Positions 46,392-54,388 of a stretch of 64,000 bases of DNA are shown here, piece after piece. This DNA is from JACVRW01 sp963819115 (GTDB lineage Bacteria; Actinomycetota; Thermoleophilia; Solirubrobacterales; Thermoleophilaceae). The notes under the pieces are model-generated. The model searched no databases and had not been told where the DNA came from. It saw only the letters and a list, made by a program, of their open reading frames with translations. The position numbers and the translations under genes were made by a program. The stretch spans positions 372,001 through 436,000 of the forward strand of contig CAWFUR010000011.1 in the NCBI GenBank assembly GCA_963819115.1. The letters run 5' to 3'. Each line of letters starts with the position of its first letter. The stretch's first letter is position 1.

Positions 46392-47930
46392 ATGCGAGCC
46401 CGGAGGATCGCCGTCGTGCTGGTGGCCGGGATCGCCTCCGCGGCCGCCATTGCCTCTCCCGCCGCGGCGGCCCGGCCGCTCACCATCCCCGCGCTGCGCG
46501 AATGGCACGGTGCGCCCGGTTCGTTCGTGCTGCGCTCGTCCAGCCGGATCGTGCTGCCCCTCCAGGGCGGGCCGGAGGCCGAGGCCCGGACGTTCGCGCG
46601 GGACCTGGAGGCGGCCACCGGGCGGCGTCCCCCGGTGCTGACGGGCGCGGCGCCGCGGCCCGGAGACCTGGTGATGACGCTCGGGGCCCGGGACCGAGGG
46701 TTGGGCCGGGAGGGCTACCGGCTGGCGGTGGGGCCGGACCTGCGGATCGAGGCCCGCGGCACGGCGGGTGCCTTCTACGGAACCCGAACGGTGCTTCAGC
46801 TGCTCCGCCGCCACCGCCGCATTCCCGCGGGCCACGCCCGCGACGTGCCGCGCTACCCGGAACGCGGCCTGATGATCGACAACGGCAGGCGCTACTACAG
46901 CCCGGCCTGGATCCGGCGGGAGATCCGCGAGATGGCCTACCTCAAGCTGAACCAGCTCCACCTGCACTTCTCCGACAACCAGGGCTTCCGGATCGAGAGC
47001 TCCTCGCACCCCGAGATCGTGTCGGCGCGGCATCTCACGAAGGCGCAGGTGCGAGGCATCGTGCGACTGGCTCGCCGCCTGCACATCCGGGTGATCCCCG
47101 AGATCGACATGCCCGGCCATCTCACGGCGGCGCTGGCCAAGCACCCGGAGCTCCAGCTGGCCGACGCGGCGGGTGATCGCCGGCCCGACCGGCTCGACTT
47201 CACCCTCCCCGCGGCCCGCCGCTTCGCCCGCGATCTCATCCTCGAGTACCTCCCGCTCTTCCGGGGCCGGTACTGGCACGCGGGGGCCGACGAGTACCTC
47301 GCGCCCGCCGACTATGCGGGGTACCCGCAGCTCCAGCGCTACGCCCGCTCGCGGTACGGCCCCCGCGCCACGGGCGCCGACGCCTACCTGGGATTCATCA
47401 ATTGGATCGATCGCCTCGTACGTGCGCGCGGGCGGACGCTGCGGGTATGGCACGACGGGCTCTCCGGCGGCCGCGTCGTGCATGTGAAACGGGACGTGGT
47501 GGTGGAGTGGTGGACCGATCACGCCGGACCCACCCCGCGGCGGCTCTTGGCCTCGGGTCACCGGATCCTCAACGCCGGCTGGTACCCCACCTACTACGTG
47601 CTGGGACCCATCGCGCGAATCCGGCCGTCGGTGCGGGAGGCCTACGAGTCATGGCGGGTCAACCACTTCAGCGGCTTCATCGTGAACACCCCGGTGCCCA
47701 CCACCCGGCCCCTCACGGTGCCCGCGCGCTCGAGGCGGCTGCTGGGCTCCGAGATGCACGTGTGGAACGACTATCCCGACTGGGAGAGCGTGGAGGCCAC
47801 CGCGCGCGGCATCGCTCCGCGCCTGCGGATGCTGGCCCAGAAGACTTGGGACTCGCCCGCTCCGGCGGCGAGCTACGACGGCTTCCTGCGAGTGGCGCGG
47901 GCGATCGGTCGGGCACCGGGCGTCCGGTAG
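46392..47930 (+). CDS. Secreted GH20 beta-N-acetylhexosaminidase
   Basis: 512 residues. Signal peptide (to ASPAAA, about residue 28), GH20b-like N-terminal domain, then the catalytic TIM barrel from about residue 157 (RGLMIDNGRRYYSP) with LNQLHLHFSDNQGFRIES, VIPEIDMPGH and the catalytic Asp-Glu pair in HAGADEYL (about residues 298-299). Tryptophans in the active site (WHDG, WWTD, EMHVWND) fit the family. It releases N-acetylglucosamine or -galactosamine from chitin or glycans. Leaderless-type promoter TAGGCT at 46379-46384. Its own stop TAG is part of the next gene's -10 box. Confidence 0.9.
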   Translation: MRARRIAVVLVAGIASAAAIASPAAAARPLTIPALREWHGAPGSFVLRSSSRIVLPLQGGPEAEARTFARDLEAATGRRPPVLTGAAPRPGDLVMTLGARDRGLGREGYRLAVGPDLRIEARGTAGAFYGTRTVLQLLRRHRRIPAGHARDVPRYPERGLMIDNGRRYYSPAWIRREIREMAYLKLNQLHLHFSDNQGFRIESSSHPEIVSARHLTKAQVRGIVRLARRLHIRVIPEIDMPGHLTAALAKHPELQLADAAGDRRPDRLDFTLPAARRFARDLILEYLPLFRGRYWHAGADEYLAPADYAGYPQLQRYARSRYGPRATGADAYLGFINWIDRLVRARGRTLRVWHDGLSGGRVVHVKRDVVVEWWTDHAGPTPRRLLASGHRILNAGWYPTYYVLGPIARIRPSVREAYESWRVNHFSGFIVNTPVPTTRPLTVPARSRRLLGSEMHVWNDYPDWESVEATARGIAPRLRMLAQKTWDSPAPAASYDGFLRVARAIGRAPGVR

Positions 47931-47939
47931 GTTGCCCCC

Positions 47940-48245
47940 ATGAAGCTCTACGTCTGCTGGGGCACGTTCGGCTCCCCTCGACCGGGTGGGCATCCGTGCA
48001 AGAACGCCTATGACGCTCTTCGCGAGGCGGGCCACGATCCCCAGGTGACGAAGACCTATGGGTGGGGCCTGCTGGGGAACACGCTGAACCCCACTCGGGC
48101 GAAGATCCGGGAGCTCACCGGCCAGAACATGGTGCCCGTGCTGGTCACCGACGACGGCGAGGTGGTGCAGGACTCGGCGAACATCGTGAAGTGGGCCAAG
48201 GCGCACCCCGCCGGCGCGACAAGCGCCGTGTCTCCCGCCACGTAG
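47940..48245 (+). CDS. Glutathione S-transferase N-terminal/glutaredoxin-like small protein
   Basis: 101 residues. N-terminal thioredoxin-like fold starting KLYVCWGTFGSPRPGGHPCKNA, with two cysteines (residues 6 and 20) but not the CPYC spacing, followed by VPVLVTDDGEVVQDSANI, which is typical of GST/glutaredoxin proteins (VP cis-Pro, then DS). Possible glutaredoxin-like thiol-redox role. ATG 47940 is six bases after TAGGTT (47928-47933), whose TAG is the upstream stop. Adjacent to sufU, which is compatible with a role in Fe-S metabolism, but that is inference. Confidence 0.78.
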   Translation: MKLYVCWGTFGSPRPGGHPCKNAYDALREAGHDPQVTKTYGWGLLGNTLNPTRAKIRELTGQNMVPVLVTDDGEVVQDSANIVKWAKAHPAGATSAVSPAT

Positions 48246-48263
48246 CGCCCTCGGCGACCCAGA

Positions 48264-48311
48264 GGGAGGAGCGCAGGCCCGATCGGTGATCGGGCCGAGC
48301 ACCGGACCATG
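48264..48311. repeat. Dispersed palindromic repeat, copy 6
   Basis: GGGAGGAGCGCAGG then core GCCCGATCGGTGATCGGGC and GAGCACCGGACCATGG. Has one extra G-C pair in the stem compared with other copies (GGCCC/GGGCC). Lies between the glutaredoxin-like gene and the convergent sufU. Confidence 0.9.
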
Positions 48312-48314
48312 GCT

Positions 48315-48695
48315 TTATTCGGGCCACGAGGCGTCGCCCGTCGTGGCGCCGCGCATGACCTTCAGGGACAGCAGGGCGCACTTGCGCCGCGTGGGGGAGA
48401 TCTCGATTCCCAGAAGCTCGATCACCCAGTCCGCGCCGAGGCGCCCGACCTCCTCCACGTCCATCCCCACCAGCTCCTCGGACGCGATCGATGCCGCGGC
48501 CTGGGAGATGGCGCATCCCTGGCCGTGGAAGCGCAGGTCCACGACCTTGCCGTCCTCCACCACCAGATGCACCCCGAGCTCGTCCCCGCAGAGCGGGTTG
48601 TGGTCGTGCCACTCGAGGTCGTGCGGATCCAGGGTCCCGAAGTTCCGCGGGTTCTTGTAGTGGTCGAGGATGTAGTCGCGGTAGAGGGCGTCCAT
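48315..48695 (-). CDS. sufU: SufU-type Fe-S assembly/sulfur-transfer protein
   Basis: 126 residues. IscU-like fold beginning LYRDYILDHYKNPRNFG, with the three ligand cysteines in NPLCGDEL, GQGCAISQAAAS and RRKCALL, and the SufU-specific insertion between the second and third. SufU accepts sulfur from the SufS cysteine desulfurase through a zinc-cysteine exchange. It is the last gene of the rrf2-sufC-sufD-sufS-sufU operon, 11 nt after sufS, and probably made on the same message. Confidence 0.93.
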   Translation of the reverse strand: MDALYRDYILDHYKNPRNFGTLDPHDLEWHDHNPLCGDELGVHLVVEDGKVVDLRFHGQGCAISQAAASIASEELVGMDVEEVGRLGADWVIELLGIEISPTRRKCALLSLKVMRGATTGDASWPE

Positions 48696-48706
48696 CTCGA
48701 AGGCTC

Positions 48707-49945
48707 CTAGAGGCCGAAGACCTCGCGCGCGCCGCCCAGGGCGTGCACGAGGCGGTCAACGTCCTCGCGCCTGTTGTAGACGTGGAATGACGCCCGGGCC
48801 GTGGCCCCGACACCGAGCAGTCGCATGAGCGGCTGCGCGCAATGGTGGCCCGCGCGGACGCACACGGCCTCGCGGTCGCAGAGCTCGGCGATGTCGTGAG
48901 GATGGATCCCCTCGATGGCGAACGCCACCACACCGCCGCGCGCGTCCACGTCCCGTGGCCCGTAGAGGGTGAGGCCGTCCAGCTCGGGAAGGCGTTCCAG
49001 CGCATACGTCGTGAGGTCGCGCTCGTGGGCGCGCACCTGCTCCATGCCGATCGCGCTCAGGTAGTCCACGGCCGCCCCGAGACCCACCGCCTCGGCCACC
49101 GCCGACGTGCCGGCCTCGAACTTCCAGGGCAGCTCGTTCCAGGTCGAATGATCGCGCTCCACGCGGGAGATCATGTGGCCGCCGCCGAGGAAGGGGCGCA
49201 TCTGCTTCAGGAGCTCGCGGCGCCCATGGAGCATGCCCGCCGTGGGACCGAGCGCCTTGTGACCGGTCCACGCGTAGAAGTCGGCGTCGATGGCCCGCAG
49301 GTCCACCGGCATCTGGGGCACCGCCTGGGCGCCGTCCACGACGGTCACCGCACCGACCGCGCGGGCGCGGCGGACGATCTCCTCCACCGGGTTCACCGTG
49401 CCGAGAACGTTCGACACGTGGGTGACTGCCACGAGCTTGACCCGGCCCTCCGCGAGCACCGAGTCCAGCTCGTCCAGCGAGAGCTTCCCCTCGTCGGAAA
49501 CGGCCAGGTAGCGCAGCCGCGCACCCGTCTCCTCGCACAGAAGCTGCCAGGGGACGATGTTGGAGTGGTGCTCCATCTCAGTGATGAGCACCTCGTCGCC
49601 GGCCGAGACGTGCTCACGGCCCCAGGCGTAGGCCACCAGGTTTATGGCCTCGGTGGCGTTGCGGACGAAGATCGAGCCGTCGGTGTCCCAGTTCACGAAC
49701 GAGGCGATGCGCTCGCGCGCGCCCTCGAACGCCTCCGTGGCCTCGCGACCCAGCTCGTACACCCCGCGGTGCACGGTCCCGTAGGAGGTCGAGTAGAAGG
49801 CCTCCATCGCCTCGATCACCTGGCGCGGCTTCTGCGAGGTGGCCGCGGAGTCGAGGTACACCAGCGAGTGGCCGTTGATCTCGCGGTCGAGAACGGGGAA
49901 GTCCGCGCGGGCCTCCACCAGCGAACGGTGGGCCAGCACGCCCAT
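48707..49945 (-). CDS. sufS: Cysteine desulfurase SufS
   Basis: 412 residues. PLP-dependent class V aminotransferase fold: the Lys that binds PLP in AWTGHKALGPTAGM (about residue 228), HHSNIVPW, VDGAQAVPQMPVDL, and the active-site Cys in VCVRAGHHCAQPLM (about residue 365) with the group II (SufS-type) short loop. Supplies sulfur to SufU. Its ATG shares one base with the SufD stop (TGATG), so the two are tightly coupled. Confidence 0.95.
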   Translation of the reverse strand: MGVLAHRSLVEARADFPVLDREINGHSLVYLDSAATSQKPRQVIEAMEAFYSTSYGTVHRGVYELGREATEAFEGARERIASFVNWDTDGSIFVRNATEAINLVAYAWGREHVSAGDEVLITEMEHHSNIVPWQLLCEETGARLRYLAVSDEGKLSLDELDSVLAEGRVKLVAVTHVSNVLGTVNPVEEIVRRARAVGAVTVVDGAQAVPQMPVDLRAIDADFYAWTGHKALGPTAGMLHGRRELLKQMRPFLGGGHMISRVERDHSTWNELPWKFEAGTSAVAEAVGLGAAVDYLSAIGMEQVRAHERDLTTYALERLPELDGLTLYGPRDVDARGGVVAFAIEGIHPHDIAELCDREAVCVRAGHHCAQPLMRLLGVGATARASFHVYNRREDVDRLVHALGGAREVFGL

Positions 49946-51222
49946 CAGGCCGCCTCCGCCCGCTCTCCGATGAACTCGCGGACCTGCTCCTCAGCGCCCT
50001 TCAGCTTCTCGGCGATGCGGCGCCTCACCAGCTCCTCGAGACCGGGGTCGTCCAGACGCTGCACGACCTCCTCGAAGTACCCCTCGACCAGGACGCGGAC
50101 CGCCTCGGAGCGAGGCACGCCTCGGGTCATCATGTAGAAGATCTGATCCTGGTCGAGCTCGCCGACGGTGCCGCCGTGCGAGGCCTTCACGTTGTCGGTC
50201 TCCACGATCAGCGACGGGATCGCATCGCCCTTCGCCTTGGGCGAGAGCAGGATCTGGTGGGTCTGGAGATAGGTGTCCGTCTCCGCCGCTCCCGGCACGA
50301 TGTGGATCAGGCCCTCGTAGGAGGCCCTCGAGTCGCCGGTCAGGGCGCCCTTCCACACCGTGTCGCCGGTGGTGTGGCCGGCCTCGTGCCTGTCCGAGGT
50401 GAACAGGTCGAGGTGCTCGTCACGCTCGGTGAAGTACAGCCCCGTGTGGCGCATGTCGGAGCCCTGCTCCGCGGTGATGATGTCCAGCGTCTGCTTGGTA
50501 AGCCGCCCGCCGAGGTGAATGGGCACCCACTTCACACGGGCGTCGCGGCCGATCTCCACCCGGCGGGTGGACAGGTCGTGCACGTCGCCGGTTCCCCAGT
50601 CCTGGTAGTGGGCCAGGTTCACCTGCGCGCCCGGGCCCGCGTAGAGCTCGAAGGCGCCCGAATGCAGCGCCTGGCCCTCGAAGTCGGGCGCGAGGAAGTA
50701 CTCGCGGATCTTGCATTCGGCGTTAGCGCCCACCACCACGAGGGTGTGGGCCCACTGCACCGTGCCGGGCTCGTCGATGAGCCACACCGCCTGGATCGGC
50801 TTGTCGATCACCACGCCGTCGGGCACGTGCACGAACACGCCGCCCGTCCAGAGCGCGGCTGTGCCGGCCTGGAACTTGCCCTCGTCGTGGGGGAGTCGCT
50901 TGCCGAAGTAGCGCTCCACCAGCTCGGGGTGCTCCTCGGCGGCCCGTTCGAGCGGCATCACCGTGATCCGGTCGTCGCTCACGTCGGTGTGAACGACGCT
51001 CGCGCCGCGCTGGACGATCAGGGCCGCGTGCTCCTCGTCACCGAGGTGCTCTCGCACGATCTTCGAGTCCATGTCCTCGTAGCGCCGCGGCTCAAGCGCG
51101 TCGAGGTCCAGGTTGCGCAGGGTCGTGGTCCAGAACCCGGAGCGGCGCCAGGTGGGCACCGGCTCCGACTCGTAGACCTGCAGGGCGGCGCGGCGGCGTT
51201 CGTCTACGAAGCTAGGAGGCAC
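49945..51222 (-). CDS. sufD: Fe-S cluster assembly protein SufD
   Basis: 425 residues. SufBD-family beta-helix with VHVPDGVVIDKPIQAVW, RASYEGLIHIVPGAAETDTYLQ and IETDNVKASHGGTVGELDQDQIFYMMTRG (the conserved C-terminal block). Pairs with SufB and SufC for cluster assembly and iron entry. The start is set at GTG 51222, which overlaps the SufC end by 11 nt and has GAGGTGG in front. The family's conserved His in KASHGG is present. Confidence 0.93.
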   Translation of the reverse strand: MPPSFVDERRRAALQVYESEPVPTWRRSGFWTTTLRNLDLDALEPRRYEDMDSKIVREHLGDEEHAALIVQRGASVVHTDVSDDRITVMPLERAAEEHPELVERYFGKRLPHDEGKFQAGTAALWTGGVFVHVPDGVVIDKPIQAVWLIDEPGTVQWAHTLVVVGANAECKIREYFLAPDFEGQALHSGAFELYAGPGAQVNLAHYQDWGTGDVHDLSTRRVEIGRDARVKWVPIHLGGRLTKQTLDIITAEQGSDMRHTGLYFTERDEHLDLFTSDRHEAGHTTGDTVWKGALTGDSRASYEGLIHIVPGAAETDTYLQTHQILLSPKAKGDAIPSLIVETDNVKASHGGTVGELDQDQIFYMMTRGVPRSEAVRVLVEGYFEEVVQRLDDPGLEELVRRRIAEKLKGAEEQVREFIGERAEAA

Positions 51223-51964
51223 TGGCGGCCACCTCTTCGCGGACCCACTCGTAGCCCTTGTCCTCGAGCTCGTCGGCCAGCTCGGGGCCGCCCTCGCGCA
51301 CCACCTGGCCATCGAGCATGATGTGCACGAACTCGGGGCGGACGTAACCCAGGATCCGGGTGTAGTGCGTGATGATCAGGAACCCGCGCTCGTCGTTGCG
51401 CAGCGCGTTCACGCCGTCGGAGACGATCCGCAGGGCGTCGATGTCCAGGCCCGAGTCGGTCTCGTCGAGCACCGCGAAGTCGGGAGCGAGCATCGCGAGC
51501 TGGAGGATCTCCGCGCGCTTCTTCTCGCCGCCCGAGAAGCCCTCGTTCAGATAGCGGCTGGTGAAGGCGCGGTCGATCTTCAGGAGCTCCATGTTCTTCC
51601 CGAGCACCTGGCCGAACTCCTTGACCTTGATCGGCTCCTCGCGTCGCGCGTTCACCGCCATGCGGAGGAAGTTGGCCACCGAGACACCGGGGATCGTGGC
51701 CGGGTACTGGAAGGCCATGAACAGGCCGGCACGGGCACGCTCGTCGGGCTCGGCCTCGGTCAGGTCCTCGCCGTTCAGAAGGATCTTGCCCTCGGTCACC
51801 TCGTAGTTGGGGTTGCCCATGAGGGTGTTCGCGAGCGTGGACTTGCCCGATCCGTTCGGGCCCATCAGGGCGTGGGTCTCGCCCTGGCCCACGGTCAGGT
51901 TCACGCCGTGGAGGATCTCTCGTTCCTCGATCCGGACGTGCAGGTTCTGGATCTCCAGCTTCAT
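51212..51964 (-). CDS. sufC: Fe-S cluster assembly ATPase SufC
   Basis: 250 residues. Walker A GPNGSGKSTLANTL (about residue 35), SufC-typical YLNEGFSGGEKKRAEILQ signature, Walker B FAVLDETDSGLD, H-loop THYTR. The ATPase that drives SufBCD. ATG 51964 overlaps the rrf2 stop (ATGA), and sufD begins within its last codons. Confidence 0.96.
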   Translation of the reverse strand: MKLEIQNLHVRIEEREILHGVNLTVGQGETHALMGPNGSGKSTLANTLMGNPNYEVTEGKILLNGEDLTEAEPDERARAGLFMAFQYPATIPGVSVANFLRMAVNARREEPIKVKEFGQVLGKNMELLKIDRAFTSRYLNEGFSGGEKKRAEILQLAMLAPDFAVLDETDSGLDIDALRIVSDGVNALRNDERGFLIITHYTRILGYVRPEFVHIMLDGQVVREGGPELADELEDKGYEWVREEVAASAS

Positions 51965-52443
51965 GCGGTCAGTGTCTCCTTGGGGTGCGGAAGGGGGGCG
52001 GGGGCGACGCGCCGGGGCAGGGGGAGGACCAGGTCGGCGAGCGTCATCTCGCTCAGCGTGCGCACGATCGAGCCCTGGACCCGGGTCCAGAGCAACTTCG
52101 TGGGACAGGGCACCTCGCCCTCTCGGGCGCACACGAGCGCGCCGTCTGAGTCGGCGGTGATGCATTCGATCGGGGCGATCTCGCCTTCGAGCGCCTCCAC
52201 CACCTCGGCCATGCTGATCTTCTCGGGAGGACGGGCCAGGGAGTAGCCCCCGTGCGCTCCGCGCCGGGACTCCACGAGGTCCGCGTTGCGCAGGCGCCGG
52301 ACGAGATGCTCGAGGTAGGCCAGGGGCAGCCCCTCCGCGTCCGCGATCGAGCCCAGCGAGATCGGCACGGCGTCGGGGCCCGCCTCGCGTGCGAGGTGGA
52401 CCATGACGCGCACGCCGTACTCGGCTTTGGTGGAGAACATCAT
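51961..52443 (-). CDS. Rrf2-family (IscR/SufR-like) regulator of the suf operon
   Basis: 160 residues. N-terminal winged helix (FSTKAEYGVRVMVHLA; LPLAYLEHLVRRLRNADLV; SRRGAHGGYSLARPPEKI) and three cysteines (IECITADSDGALVCAREGE then VPC) in the position that binds an Fe-S cluster in IscR-type sensors. As the first gene of the suf operon it is likely to sense cluster status and autoregulate. Start ATG 52443 or the next codon ATG 52440; a palindrome sits immediately upstream of the start. Confidence 0.92.
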   Translation of the reverse strand: MMFSTKAEYGVRVMVHLAREAGPDAVPISLGSIADAEGLPLAYLEHLVRRLRNADLVESRRGAHGGYSLARPPEKISMAEVVEALEGEIAPIECITADSDGALVCAREGEVPCPTKLLWTRVQGSIVRTLSEMTLADLVLPLPRRVAPAPLPHPKETLTA

Positions 52444-52449
52444 CGAATA

Positions 52450-52466
52450 CCTACCTGCGAGGTAGG
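52450..52466. promoter_or_regulatory. Palindromic operator at the rrf2-suf promoter
   Basis: Perfect CCTACCT-GCG-AGGTAGG. On the minus strand AGGTAGG runs into TATTCG and then ATGATG, so the -10 region overlaps the palindrome. Likely autoregulatory site for the Rrf2-type protein; it differs from the palindrome at sufB and from the iron box at 42683. Confidence 0.75.
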
Positions 52467-52482
52467 ATACGCACGGGCCGGG

Positions 52483-53118
52483 TTAGGGCTCTACGAGGCC
52501 GCTGCGGATGGCGTAGCGGGCCAGCTCCACCCGGTCGCGCATGCCGAGCTTGGCCAGCACGTTCGCCCTGTGGGACTCCACGGTCTTCTCCGAGACCCGG
52601 AGCGTCTCGGCTATCTGCCGGTTGGTGAACGCCTCGGCGATCAGCTTCACGACCTCGCGCTCGCGCGGGGTCAGGGGATCCTGAGGCCCCTCGCGGGTGC
52701 CGTCGAGCCATTCGCTGCGCAGGGACCGCTGCGCGTCCGTGGAGAGGAATGTGCGGCCCGCGGCCACGGCTCGGAGCGCTTCGATCAGATCGGTGTCGGC
52801 CGCGCGCTTCAGGACGTACCCGGAGGCGCCGGCCTCCAGGCCCTGGAGGAAGTAGTGATCGTCGTCGTGCATCGAGAGCAGCAGCACGCGCGTACCCGGC
52901 GCGTGGGCGCGGATCTCGCGGGCGGCCTGCAGCCCGGTCATGCGGGGCATCGACACGTCGAGGACGGCCACGTCCGGACGCTCGGCCTGGGCCGATTCCA
53001 GGGCGCCGACGCCGTCCGTCGCCTCCGCCACGACCTCCATGTCGGCCTGGCGGTCGATCAGCATCCTCAGTCCCGACCGCACGATCCCGTGGTCGTCGGC
53101 GATCAGGACCCGGATCAT
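52483..53118 (-). CDS. NarL/FixJ-type response regulator
   Basis: 211 residues. Receiver domain (IRVLIADDHGIVRSGL; phosphoacceptor Asp in VAVLDVSMP, about residue 55; Lys in GYVLKRA) and C-terminal LuxR helix-turn-helix (LTPREREVVKLIAEAFTNRQ). Paired with the histidine kinase just upstream on the minus strand (ATGA overlap at 53115-53118). Stimulus not deducible from the sequence. Confidence 0.93.
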   Translation of the reverse strand: MIRVLIADDHGIVRSGLRMLIDRQADMEVVAEATDGVGALESAQAERPDVAVLDVSMPRMTGLQAAREIRAHAPGTRVLLLSMHDDDHYFLQGLEAGASGYVLKRAADTDLIEALRAVAAGRTFLSTDAQRSLRSEWLDGTREGPQDPLTPREREVVKLIAEAFTNRQIAETLRVSEKTVESHRANVLAKLGMRDRVELARYAIRSGLVEP

Positions 53119-54104
53119 CGGATCCTCAGGGTCACGGAGGTGCCGCCGCCCGGCGCGGAGCGCACGTCGAGCTCCCCGCCCACCAGACGGGCTCGCTCGG
53201 CCATGCCGCGCAGGCCGAGGCCCGCGGGCGGCCCGTCGGGGTCGGCGTGGCCGGCCCGGCCCGGATCGAATCCGTGCCCGTCGTCGCGCACGCGCAGCTC
53301 GGTCATGTCGGTCGCCACCTCCAGCTCGACCTCGACCGCGGTCGCGCCGGCATGGCGCTCGGCGTTCGTCAGCGCCTCCTGGGCCACCCTGTAGACGGCG
53401 GTCTGAACGTCCTCCCCGAGCGACTCGGGGTCGCCCTGCGCGTCGAGGTGCACCTCCACCCCGGTGCGAGCGGCGAAGCGCTTCAGCTGGGCGTCGATGG
53501 CGGGCACGAGGCCGTGGTCGTCGAGGGCGGTGGGGCGCAGCTGGCGCGCGAGGTTCAGAAGCTCGTCCATCGCCTGGTTCACCAGGCGCTTCAGCTCGCC
53601 CACCTCCTGAGCGTGCTGGGGGGGAGCGTCCTGGGCCAGGGCCTCGAGGCGGAGCAGGATCGCCGTGAGGGCCTGGTTCACCTCGTCGTGGAGGTCACGC
53701 GCGAGCCGCCGGCGCTCCTCCTCCTGGGCCCGCATCACGAGCTGCCCGGAACGGCGCCGCTCCAGCTCCACGCGGTCGAGCAGGCGCCGGAAGGACTCGG
53801 CGAGGCGCCCGATCTCCTCCGCGGGCCGCCCGGTGGGCAGCTCCAGCGAGACCGGGTCAGACGGATCCGCCTGCTCTATGCGGTCGATGAGGCGCTCGAG
53901 CGGCCGGAAGCGCCGCTGGAGCATCCACATGTTCACGCAGAGGGTGAGCAGGATCGCGAGCGCGAGCACCAGGAACTGCCAGCGCTGGTGGTCGACGTTC
54001 AGATCGAGCCCCGCCACCAGGCTTGCGGCGAGGAGCGTCAGGGCGACCAGCAGCACGTTGGCGGCCACGATCTGGCCGATGAGCGAATCGTCGCGGCGGG
54101 TCAT
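53115..54104 (-). CDS. NarL-type sensor histidine kinase (HisKA_3)
   Basis: 329 residues. Two N-terminal transmembrane helices (IVAANVLLVALTLLAASLVAG and FLVLALAILLTLCVNMWML) with a very short loop, HAMP-like linker, HisKA_3 phosphorylation site (ARDLHDEVNQAL, about residue 155) and HATPase (VYRVAQEALTNAERHA; LRVRDDGHGFD; GLGLRGMAERA). With so little extracytoplasmic sequence the signal is likely sensed in or near the membrane. Start: ATG 54104 gives the cleanest membrane N-terminus; in-frame upstream ATGs extend through a region with a palindrome. Confidence 0.88.
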   Translation of the reverse strand: MTRRDDSLIGQIVAANVLLVALTLLAASLVAGLDLNVDHQRWQFLVLALAILLTLCVNMWMLQRRFRPLERLIDRIEQADPSDPVSLELPTGRPAEEIGRLAESFRRLLDRVELERRRSGQLVMRAQEEERRRLARDLHDEVNQALTAILLRLEALAQDAPPQHAQEVGELKRLVNQAMDELLNLARQLRPTALDDHGLVPAIDAQLKRFAARTGVEVHLDAQGDPESLGEDVQTAVYRVAQEALTNAERHAGATAVEVELEVATDMTELRVRDDGHGFDPGRAGHADPDGPPAGLGLRGMAERARLVGGELDVRSAPGGGTSVTLRIR

Positions 54105-54147
54105 CCTGGGTATGGATATGGATCGGAAGCTGCCCATGAGGCACAAG

Positions 54148-54165
54148 ATGGGGTCCTGACCCCAT
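54148..54165. promoter_or_regulatory. Perfect palindrome upstream of the sensor kinase gene
   Basis: ATGGGGTCCTGACCCCAT, 8-2-8 perfect inverted repeat, 44 bp upstream of the kinase ATG. Could be an operator for the NarL-type regulator, or a copy of a GGGGTC/GACCCC palindrome of the sort often dispersed in genomes. No second copy was found in this window. Confidence 0.45.
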
Positions 54166-54189
54166 ATCGGCATCGCGGCGCTGCGACGA

Positions 54190-54295
54190 GAATCCATGTA
54201 GGAGCTTCGGTGGTTTAGAACCACCTCCGTGGCTTCCGCAACGAAATAGGTCTGGGTCTTCCACCGGGGCGCCTTAGGGCGCCCCGGTAGTTTTT
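54190..54295 (+). ncRNA. Possible small RNA ending in an orphan terminator
   Basis: A stem-loop GGTGGTT-TAG-AACCACC is followed about 40 nt later by a strong intrinsic terminator at 54263-54295. No plus-strand gene precedes it (the nearest upstream gene is on the minus strand), so a short plus-strand transcript is implied. The 5' end is uncertain and no strong promoter was identified; start coordinate is approximate. Confidence 0.35.
54263..54295 (+). terminator. Intrinsic terminator
   Basis: 11-bp perfect stem ACCGGGGCGCC (54263-54273) with GGCGCCCCGGT (54278-54288), then AGTTTTT. The T-run shows it works on the plus strand. It stands upstream of, not behind, the rhodanese-ThiF gene. Confidence 0.9.
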
Positions 54296-54388
54296 GTGGG
54301 CGCGTTTCGTCCCTGCAGCACGTTCACGGGGGCGCTACACTTTCTGAAGTATTGGGATTCCGACCGACTTAAGGGGTTTTTGGAGCAG

